A DNA stretch of 64,000 bases, taken from positions 62,001 to 126,000 of the forward strand of contig NZ_JASITB010000002.1 of the NCBI RefSeq assembly GCF_030063455.1. Reading direction: 5' to 3'. This DNA comes from Cryobacterium sp. PH31-O1 (lineage in GTDB: Bacteria > Actinomycetota > Actinomycetes > Actinomycetales > Microbacteriaceae). A program made the translations under genes and the position numbers. Every line of letters begins with the position of its first letter. The first letter of the stretch is position 1. The notes beneath the pieces are model-generated. The model worked only from the letters and a program-made list of their open reading frames with translations. It had not been told where the DNA came from and searched no databases. Positions 45,277 through 51,361 of this stretch are shown one piece after another.

Positions 45277-45322
45277 ATACCCCAAGGGGGTATGATAGGG
45301 GCAGGTCTTGATGACCTGCCCC
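45277..45322 (+). terminator. Two hairpins ahead of the capsid gene (attenuator?)
   Basis: Hairpin 1: ATACCCC (45277-45283), loop AAG, GGGGTAT (45287-45293). Hairpin 2: GGGGCAGGTC (45298-45307), loop TTGAT, GACCTGCCCC (45313-45322), a perfect 10-pair stem followed by TTAT. The T tract is weak, so it may be a partial terminator or mRNA-processing/stabilising site before the capsid mRNA. Confidence 0.6.
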
Positions 45323-45380
45323 TTATGCGTTGCGGAACTGGCTTCCGACGTGACCCTCACCCTCACGTTAGGAAAACATC

Positions 45381-46259
45381 ATGGCCGTATCCACCGCCAA
45401 CGCCGCAGAACTCACCGCCGAACAGGTCCAGAGCATTCTGGTTCAGCCGCTCGAGCACGCATCCGTGTTCCTCGCCGCTGGCCCGCGCATCTTCGACACC
45501 GACGGCAGCCCCGTCCGCGTCCCGAAACTCGGTGGTGCCACCAGCCCCGACTGGAAGGGTGAGAATGAGCTCATCACCGACGCCGACGTGTCGTTCGACG
45601 AGATTACGCTTCTGCCCTCGACGATCAAGTCGGTAAAGACCCTTACCCGCTTCAGCAACGAGCTGGCCCGGCAGTCGGTCGTGTCCCTCGAGGCCGCAAT
45701 CAAAGACCGCCTTGTGCGTGACGTTGCCACCAAGCTCGACACCGCGTTCATTGCCGGCACCGGAGACGCCGGCACGACCCCGCTGGGTATCCTCAACTAC
45801 GTCGGCACGCAGGAAGTCGCCGCCGTCGGCACCGTCACCCTCGACGCTCTGATCGACGCCTGGGGTAAGGCACTGGCCGGCGGCGTGAACATGGCGTCTC
45901 TCAAGTGGATGCTTCGCCCTGAAACGTTCGTCGCGCTCCGCAAGATCAAGCAGGCCACCGGATCGAACCAGTACGTTCTCACCCCTGACCCGACCACCGA
46001 CGGCGTGTTCCGTCTGTTCGGCTCCCCGGTCATCATCACCAACCGGATTCCCGTAGTTGGCACCACGACCAAGACCACGCAGGCAGTCCTGGCCGACTTC
46101 TCCCAGATTGCAGTTGCCCGCGATCAGGCACCCACGGTCAAGATCCTCGACCAGACGTTCGGAGACTACGACCAGCAGGCAATCCGCGTGACCGCCCGCT
46201 ACGACGCCGCCCCGCTGAACGTCGAGTCGATCGTCAAGCTCACCGGCATCACGGTCTAA
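45381..46259 (+). CDS. Major capsid protein (HK97 fold)
   Basis: A 292-residue protein. The N-arm (LTAEQVQSILVQPLEHASVF), the E-loop region (RIFDTDGSPVRVPKLGG, VSFDEITLLPSTIKSVKTLTRFSNEL), the P-domain (AAIKDRLVRDVATKLDTAFIAGTG) and the A-domain (TPLGILNY, KWMLRPETFVALRKIK, LFGSPVIITNRIP) follow the HK97 order. It is short, with no delta-domain of 100 residues, consistent with a separate scaffold. AGGA is 8 bases before the ATG. It builds the satellite's own capsid. Confidence 0.92.
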   Translation: MAVSTANAAELTAEQVQSILVQPLEHASVFLAAGPRIFDTDGSPVRVPKLGGATSPDWKGENELITDADVSFDEITLLPSTIKSVKTLTRFSNELARQSVVSLEAAIKDRLVRDVATKLDTAFIAGTGDAGTTPLGILNYVGTQEVAAVGTVTLDALIDAWGKALAGGVNMASLKWMLRPETFVALRKIKQATGSNQYVLTPDPTTDGVFRLFGSPVIITNRIPVVGTTTKTTQAVLADFSQIAVARDQAPTVKILDQTFGDYDQQAIRVTARYDAAPLNVESIVKLTGITV

Positions 46260-46261
46260 CC

Positions 46262-46585
46262 ATGGCCACCGTGACCGGCACCGACGTTGCCGAATACCTG
46301 GGCCGGGGTGACGAATTCGACTTCGTTACCCTGGCCGGGCGTCACGTCGTCGTCGTGTCGGAGATGGTCAAGGCGTACACCCGGGGCAAAGGCTTCGACG
46401 AGTACAGCGAGCCGAACACCGCGCTTGCCGCCGTGATCGTATCCGCAACTGCCCGACTGTCGAACAACCCCGACGGCACCATCACCGTCTCTGTCGACGA
46501 TTACCAGACACGCCGCACCGTGTTCGAGGGGTTCTCCCTGATTGAACGGCAAGTGCTCGACAGCTACCGCCGCAAGGCCGCGTAG
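46262..46585 (+). CDS. Head-tail adaptor (Gp6-like connector)
   Basis: A 107-residue helical protein (TGTDVAEYLGRGDEFDFVTLAGRHVVVVSEMVKAYTRGKGF then LAAVIVSATARLSNNP, in landmarks), resembling HK97 Gp6/SPP1 Gp15-type adaptors that ring the portal. It follows the capsid gene after 2 bases and is the last gene of the element. A strong terminator lies 21 bases downstream. No tail gene follows it. Confidence 0.72.
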   Translation: MATVTGTDVAEYLGRGDEFDFVTLAGRHVVVVSEMVKAYTRGKGFDEYSEPNTALAAVIVSATARLSNNPDGTITVSVDDYQTRRTVFEGFSLIERQVLDSYRRKAA

Positions 46586-46606
46586 ACGACGACCTGAGTA
46601 ACAAAG

Positions 46607-46643
46607 GTAATGCCCCCGGGAACGTGAAGCCCGGGGGCATTAC
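46607..46643 (+). terminator. Terminator of the head operon
   Basis: A perfect 14-base stem GTAATGCCCCCGGG / CCCGGGGGCATTAC (46607-46620 and 46630-46643) with loop AACGTGAAG. It lacks a T tract. It ends the coding part of the element 148 bases before attR. Confidence 0.8.
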
Positions 46644-46666
46644 TACGCATAAGGACTACGCCTAAA

Positions 46667-46689
46667 CCCCGAATCTATCCCGAACATTC
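46667..46689. repeat. Candidate right arm-type integrase sites
   Basis: CCCCGAATCTATCCCGAACA resembles the paired repeats next to attL (36891-36913); a third CCCGAAC lies near 46761. A perfect inverted repeat TTGCCTA-gcaa-TAGGCAA follows at 46732-46749, within 45 bases of the att core, and could bind excisionase. Confidence 0.45.
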
Positions 46690-46790
46690 ACCGGCAACAC
46701 CCGATAAGGCCTAGGGGCGAATAATGAGTGTTTGCCTAGCAATAGGCAACATACGGCATCCCGAACTAACCCCCGGTAACCGACTAACTC

Positions 46791-46831
46791 TAATCCTTGG
46801 GTCGTCGGTTCGAGCCCGACGGGGCCCACAA
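46791..46831 (+). repeat. attR core (41-base direct repeat of tRNA-Lys 3' end)
   Basis: Identical to 36796-36836. Only the 3' part of a tRNA is present; the 5' part, D arm and promoter are missing, so this is not a second tRNA gene. Confidence 0.95.
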
Positions 46832-46854
46832 TAATCGCGCACGTGGCGCGGCAG

Positions 46855-46891
46855 ATGCGCACTGAATCCATAGGATTCGGTGCGCATTTTT
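46855..46891 (+). terminator. Rho-independent terminator (original tRNA-Lys terminator)
   Basis: ATGCGCACTGAATCC (46855-46869), loop ATA, GGATTCGGTGCGCAT (46873-46887, one T-G wobble), then TTTT and, after G, more T. It lies 24 bases after attR, so before insertion it would have ended the tRNA-Lys transcript; now it terminates read-through from the element. Confidence 0.85.
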
Positions 46892-46926
46892 GTTTTTCAG
46901 CCAGGCCGATGGAGTCTGGCCGCGCA

Positions 46927-47013
46927 TAACTCCTGCAATTTGCGAGAGCGCCAGGTGCGCGCCCAGTGTTTTACTGGCATCGACACTGTGCGCGCTGCAA
47001 ATTGCAGGAGTTA
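46927..47013. repeat. Long inverted repeat, possible MITE-like remnant
   Basis: TAACTCCTGCAATTTGC (46927-46943) and its exact complement (46997-47013) flank an inner imperfect repeat with GCGCGCCCAGTGT / ACACTGTGCGCGC. The right arm lacks about 12 bases of the left. The 594-base gap from 46586 to 47179 holds, besides this, the satellite terminator, attR and the tRNA terminator; 47014-47179 shows nothing clear. Confidence 0.7.
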
Positions 47014-47179
47014 CGACCGCGCTCACGCTTACCTGCCTCCCGAGTGGCCCGGTACAAGTCATGGCCACGTGCGGGTTCCGCTGGTGCTCGCGAACTGCCA
47101 GGCTCCGACGTCGACGCCGCGAGCCTCCCCGGGAGGCACCGAGCTCCGCCGCACCAGAAGCACGTCGTGGAAAGGACAG

Positions 47180-48406
47180 CTACTGCGCACTCGGCGGCAG
47201 CCGCAGTTCTTGCTGTACCAGCAGTGCGAGCTCCCGCAGCAGCACCTGGTCGACGTCGGCGGCGGAACGGGGTTTCGGGTCGAACACGCACAGGGCACCG
47301 ATGCGCTCCCCCGACGGTGATTCGATGGGAAACCCGGCGTAGAAGCGAATGCGCGGATCGCCCAGCACTAGCGGGTTCTCGCTGAATCGGGCGTCACTGC
47401 GGGCATCCTCGATGATGAGCGGGCCATCGTCGGCAATCGTGACCGCGCAAAACGAGTCAGAGCGGGGCATTTCGGTCGCCTCCAGCCCGACCCGGGCTTT
47501 GTGCCACTGCCGGTCACGATCGATGATGGTGATCAGTGCCACTTCCGTGTCGAACAGACGCTGCGCGAGCAGTACCAGCCGGTCGAACCTGGCCTCCGCC
47601 GGGGTGTCGACGATGGCGAGACCATCGACGGCCTTCTGCCGGGCGCCTTCCCGGCAAACAACATCCGTTTGGCGTGCCGATTCGAGGCCGGTGATACCAA
47701 GGCGCGCCAAGTCGAGGCTGTCGGACATGGCATTGGCCAGGAGCACGGCCCAGCCGCGATAGTCCCCGGCGCTGCGATGGCGATCGAGATCGATGGTTGC
47801 CGTCGGCGAGAATGGCACAAACGTCGTGCGCGGCACCTCGTCGGCCAATTGGGCGCTGACCGTGTTGAGGTCGGTGGCCGACCACTCGGCGATGGAGACC
47901 AGCGGGCGCCGGAAAATTTCAATACTGCGAATGGGGGGTATGCCGAGCACGAAGATGTGGGTACTGCGCGAGGTCTCCTGCTCCAGCACGGCGAGCAGGG
48001 CCGTCAACCGGTCGCGCCACTCGCTGACGCTGGTCAGGTCGAGTGCTTCGTTGAGGCCCAGAATGACGACGACGGCGTCAAACCGGCCGAGCCGGGTGCC
48101 GTTCAGCGCCAGGAGAGCATTCGCGCCGGTCATGGTGCGGCTGGCCACGAGGTCGATGTCAGCGCCGCGACCGGTGCGCGCGGCTAGTTCGCGGGCCAGC
48201 GAGCCTGGCAGGGCAACCTGGTGGCTGAGCACGCCCCAGCCGACGGCCGGCCCGCACCCGAGAATGAGCACGCGGTCGCTGTCAATCCCGGCGGCGTGGG
48301 CTTGGGGGGCGTCGCTCGGGCGGGGCAGGTGTCGGTCCTGCCTTTCAGCAGATGCCGTCCACACGCGCATCAGTGGGCGCAGCGCCCATCGGGTCAGGTC
48401 GTGCAT
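47180..48406 (-). CDS. SGNH-hydrolase-like / GAF fusion protein
   Basis: A 408-residue cytoplasmic protein with two domains. Residues about 42-235 resemble an SGNH hydrolase: [18 protein letters not shown] (block I, with Gly-Cys-Gly in place of GDS), [15 protein letters not shown] (block III-like) and FVPFSPT near the end; the catalytic Ser is not obvious. Residues about 255-400 form a GAF domain ([24 protein letters not shown], then [29 protein letters not shown]). A sensor or lipid/acyl-modified second-messenger receptor role is possible. GAAAGG is 5 bases before ATG. Confidence 0.7.
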   Translation of the reverse strand: MHDLTRWALRPLMRVWTASAERQDRHLPRPSDAPQAHAAGIDSDRVLILGCGPAVGWGVLSHQVALPGSLARELAARTGRGADIDLVASRTMTGANALLALNGTRLGRFDAVVVILGLNEALDLTSVSEWRDRLTALLAVLEQETSRSTHIFVLGIPPIRSIEIFRRPLVSIAEWSATDLNTVSAQLADEVPRTTFVPFSPTATIDLDRHRSAGDYRGWAVLLANAMSDSLDLARLGITGLESARQTDVVCREGARQKAVDGLAIVDTPAEARFDRLVLLAQRLFDTEVALITIIDRDRQWHKARVGLEATEMPRSDSFCAVTIADDGPLIIEDARSDARFSENPLVLGDPRIRFYAGFPIESPSGERIGALCVFDPKPRSAADVDQVLLRELALLVQQELRLPPSAQ

Positions 48407-48486
48407 GGGAACCTTTCAGGTACAGCAGTTCTGACAATTCTCCCCCGAATCGGGGCGCACTCTGCGCACGGTTGAAATATTTTGCC

Positions 48487-49809
48487 TTAAAAGAGTGCGG
48501 CCACGGCGTGTGCGAGCGTGAAAATGGCCAGGCCGGCGAGGGAGCCGACCACGGTTCCGTTGATGCGGATGAACTGCAGATCGCGGCCCACCTGAAGTTC
48601 GATCTTCGCGGCGGTTTCGGCCGCGGGCCAGCGTTCGACCGTCTCGGTGATGACCCCGGCGATCTCGTGGCGATAGTTGGCGACGATGTAGCTGGCCGTG
48701 TCGGCGAGCCAGCGGTCGATACGGGAGCCCAGCGCGGTATCCGTTGTGAGGCGGTTGCCAACGTCTTCGAGCGTCGAGCGGATGCCGACCCGCAGCGCGC
48801 TCGCCGGCTCGCCGAGGGCCTGGGTGAGGGACGCCTTGATGGCTTCCCAGGTGTCACCGGCGAACTCACGCAGTTTGGCGTTGTCGAGCACCTCGGCTTT
48901 GAGGTTCTCGACCCTGTCGATCATGGCCGACTCATATTGCAGGTCATGCATGACCTCGTTGAGGTAGTCGTCGAGGGCTTTGCGCACCGGATGCTGCCGG
49001 TTTTGCCGGGCGGACGCCACGAAGACGAGCACCTCGCGGTAGGCCTTATCGTCGACGAGTTTGTCGACGAATCCGGGCAGCCAGGTGGGTAGCCGCTGCG
49101 ATACGACCCGGCCGAACGCTTCGGGGTGGTCGCGCAGCCAGCCGTCGGCGCGGTCGAGCAGCAGGTCGACGGCGGCGTGCTGCTGTCCGCTGGTAACGAG
49201 GCGCTGACCGACCCGGCCGAGGCTCGGGCCCCACTCGGGCTTGATCAGGTGTTCGCGGGCGACGGATTCGATGAGGTTCTTGATGGCGTCGTCGCCGAGC
49301 AGGTTGAGCAGGCCCCGGCCGGCGACAGCGAGTTCGTCGGTGAGTCTCTCGGCGTTGGTGTCGTCGCTGAGCCAGGCTCCGAGGCGGCGGGCCGGTTTCA
49401 TCGATTCGAGCTTGCCGCGGATGACCGCCTCGGAAAGAAAGTTGGTCTCGACGAATTCGCCGAGGCTCGCGCCGATCTCATCCTTGCGATTGGCGATGAT
49501 ATTGGTGTGCGGGATGCGCAGACCCAGCGGGTACCGAAACAGGGCGGTCACGGCGAACCAGTCGGCGATCGCGCCGACCATGCCGCCCTCGGCCGCGGCG
49601 CGCACGTATTCGAGCCAGGGATAGCGCTCCTGCAGGGCGAACGACACGGTGAAGATGACGGCCATGACGACGAGCAGGCCGGCTGCGAGCCGCTTCATTC
49701 GTTTCAATGCGGTGCGGCGTGCTTGATCGTTCGGGGACTCGACGGGTCGGGCTTCGCCTGATGTCGTGGTGCTCGCCGTTTCGGGTTGGGGGGCTTCTCT
49801 TAGCGCCAT
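48487..49809 (-). CDS. DUF445 family membrane protein
   Basis: A 440-residue protein. A transmembrane helix (about residues 41-62) precedes AAAEGGMVGAIADWFAVTALFRYPLGLRIPHTNIIANRKDEIG, seen as the family block VGAIADWFAVTALF and the NRKDEIG motif of DUF445. A long helical region (about 130-395) and a C-terminal helix (INGTVVGSLAGLAIFTLAHAV) follow. DUF445 proteins are widespread with unknown function. Stands alone on the minus strand. Confidence 0.82.
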   Translation of the reverse strand: MALREAPQPETASTTTSGEARPVESPNDQARRTALKRMKRLAAGLLVVMAVIFTVSFALQERYPWLEYVRAAAEGGMVGAIADWFAVTALFRYPLGLRIPHTNIIANRKDEIGASLGEFVETNFLSEAVIRGKLESMKPARRLGAWLSDDTNAERLTDELAVAGRGLLNLLGDDAIKNLIESVAREHLIKPEWGPSLGRVGQRLVTSGQQHAAVDLLLDRADGWLRDHPEAFGRVVSQRLPTWLPGFVDKLVDDKAYREVLVFVASARQNRQHPVRKALDDYLNEVMHDLQYESAMIDRVENLKAEVLDNAKLREFAGDTWEAIKASLTQALGEPASALRVGIRSTLEDVGNRLTTDTALGSRIDRWLADTASYIVANYRHEIAGVITETVERWPAAETAAKIELQVGRDLQFIRINGTVVGSLAGLAIFTLAHAVAALF

Positions 49810-50022
49810 GGTTCAAGCCTGCCCGATCCTGGTGCTGCGCGCGTGCACATTTGGGCGTGGTGGGCCAGCGGGTTGCACATCTCCTTCGCCGACCCGTGAG
49901 TTTCGGGCGCCGACCCGTGAGGCTTGGCGCTATTTGTTCGATTCAGCGACCTGAAACTCACGACTCGGCCAACGCCACGGGTGAAAACTCCCGGCTCGGC
50001 GCACGTTGTGTGTCCTCGCACT

Positions 50023-50062
50023 TTGCACGAAGAGGGCTCGATCAGATACTCTAGGGGGGTAT
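50023..50062 (+). promoter_or_regulatory. Promoter with CsoR-like copper operator
   Basis: TTGCAC (50023-50028) and GATACT (50045-50050) are 16 bases apart. Over the -10 box lies ATACTCTAGGGGGGTAT (50046-50062), an imperfect inverted repeat of the ATACC..GGTAT type bound by CsoR copper repressors. It precedes the copper genes by about 40 bases. The remaining 295-base gap from 49810 shows nothing else. Confidence 0.5.
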
Positions 50063-50104
50063 GCGGCGTACTCGCGCCGCCACGCACGCGCGGACGGAGG
50101 TGAC

Positions 50105-50716
50105 ATGAGCCCGACAACGGTCACGGCCGCATCCGCTTTCGCATCGAAGGGTGCACCGCTGAACCTGCGCACCGCGCTGTTTGCGCTTCTGGCCCTCGGC
50201 GCCCTCATGCTGAGCGTTCTGGCCATGCACTCGGCGGCGAGCGCGCACGTCATGGGCATTCCATTGCCGGTTTCATCGTCGCACGCAGCGGAGCACGCGC
50301 TGGCCGCCGCGAGCACCGCTCACACCGGAATGAACCCTGCGGAACATTTTGCGAGCAGCGCCCAAGCCACTCTGAACACCGGGAGATTGGCTGCTACCGC
50401 ACACGCGGTGGCGGCCGACGCCCAGCCGGCCGCCACCGCACCCGCGCCGGTGATCGACACCGCGATGGTCGCCATGACCCTGACGACGACCGCAACCCTG
50501 ATCACGGCCGCAAGTCACGACGGCATGGTCGACTGCGCCCTCATGGTGATGGGTTGCGTGATGCTGCTCGTACTCGCGACCCTTCTCCTGTCGTTGCGTG
50601 CGCGCTGCATCGAGCGTACGCGCTGCGCCGCCTTGCGAATTCGGCAAGCCGTTTTCGTCGTGGGTTCGCGGATTCCTCGCCCGAGTCTCACCGGTCTGTG
50701 CATAAGTCGCATCTAG
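50105..50716 (+). CDS. Copper-locus membrane protein (DUF6153-like)
   Basis: A 203-residue protein with an N-terminal hydrophobic segment (about 22-42, LRTALFALLALGALMLSVLAMHSA in landmarks), a His/Ala/Thr-rich extracellular stretch and a second helix with CALMVMGCVMLLVLATLLLSL. The SD GGAGGTGAC is right before ATG 50105. The His- and Met-rich composition and the genes downstream suggest a role in copper handling; DUF6153 is my best family guess. Confidence 0.6.
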   Translation: MSPTTVTAASAFASKGAPLNLRTALFALLALGALMLSVLAMHSAASAHVMGIPLPVSSSHAAEHALAAASTAHTGMNPAEHFASSAQATLNTGRLAATAHAVAADAQPAATAPAPVIDTAMVAMTLTTTATLITAASHDGMVDCALMVMGCVMLLVLATLLLSLRARCIERTRCAALRIRQAVFVVGSRIPRPSLTGLCISRI

Positions 50717-50782
50717 AAGCCGCGCGCTCTCGGGCGCACTGTGACGCCGATTTTCTCTGACTCGAATTGAATGGACTGAACG

Positions 50783-51361
50783 ATGATTACAGCACGTGCA
50801 CCTTTTCTGGCCGTTGCCGCCCTGGCCACGGTCCTCACCCTGAGCGCCTGTGCGGGCGCCTCACCGGCGGCGGACTCGAGTAGTTCGCCCGCGGCATCCG
50901 CTTTCAACAGTGACGATGTCACGTTCGCCCAGCTGATGATTCCGCACCACGAACAGGCCGTCGAGATGAGCGATGACCTGTTGGCCAAAACCGACATCGA
51001 CCCCGCCATCGTTGATCTCGCGACGCAGATCAAGGCCGCGCAGGCGCCCGAGATCAGCACGATGCAGGAGTGGCTGCGCGACTGGGATGCCGCCGAGAAC
51101 GGGATGGCCGACATGGACAACGGCATGGGCGGCATGATGAGCGACGACGACATGATGCAACTGCAAGACGCGTCGGGAGCGGATGCTGGAGCGCTGTACC
51201 TGACCCAGATGATCATGCACCATGAGGGCGCGATCGCGATGGCCGAAGACGAGCTGACCGACGGCGAAAACGCCGACGCGCTCGCCCTGGCCGAGGCGAT
51301 CGTGACTTCGCAGACCGGCGAGATCGCCGTGATGAACGACCTTCTGACGAGCGCCAAATGA
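50783..51361 (+). CDS. DUF305 lipoprotein (copper-binding)
   Basis: A 192-residue lipoprotein with a lipobox LSAC (Cys23). The DUF305 domain has two His-rich helix pairs, VTFAQLMIPHHEQAVEM and YLTQMIMHHEGAIAMAE, separated by a Met/Asp-rich loop (NGMADMDNGMGGMMSDDDMM in part). DUF305 proteins are ferritin-like four-helix proteins of copper loci. The Met-rich loop is suited to Cu(I). The stop overlaps the start of the CopB-type ATPase gene (ATGA). Confidence 0.85.
   Translation: MITARAPFLAVAALATVLTLSACAGASPAADSSSSPAASAFNSDDVTFAQLMIPHHEQAVEMSDDLLAKTDIDPAIVDLATQIKAAQAPEISTMQEWLRDWDAAENGMADMDNGMGGMMSDDDMMQLQDASGADAGALYLTQMIMHHEGAIAMAEDELTDGENADALALAEAIVTSQTGEIAVMNDLLTSAK

Larger units (their letters stand above)
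36796..46831. mobile_element. Integrated 10-kb phage-satellite-like element (capsid-forming, tail-less)
   Basis: Bounded by 41-base perfect direct repeats (36796-36836 and 46791-46831), 9,995 bases apart. Gene order: integrase and repressor on the minus strand, then on the plus strand excisionase, small proteins, replication-initiator-like protein, zinc-ribbon protein, HNH endonuclease, TerL, portal, MuF-like protein, connector, scaffold, small protein, capsid protein, second connector, terminator. Nothing resembling tape measure, tail tube, baseplate, fibre, endolysin, holin or protease is present. Size, order and integration site match capsid-forming phage satellites, in which the element builds and fills its own head and takes tails from a helper. 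A deleted prophage is the alternative, but every gene seen is intact and tightly packed. Confidence 0.75.

Noticed and set aside
46791..46831. A second tRNA-Lys gene
   Set aside because: Only the 3' half of the tRNA is present (41 bases). It is the right attachment repeat, with no acceptor 5' strand, D arm or promoter.
36796..46831. Complete functional prophage
   Set aside because: No tail, tape-measure, baseplate, lysis or protease genes could be found between the head genes and attR.
36796..46831. Integrative conjugative element or genomic island with resistance genes
   Set aside because: No relaxase, FtsK/TraB-like translocase, resistance or toxin gene; the packaging and head genes define it.
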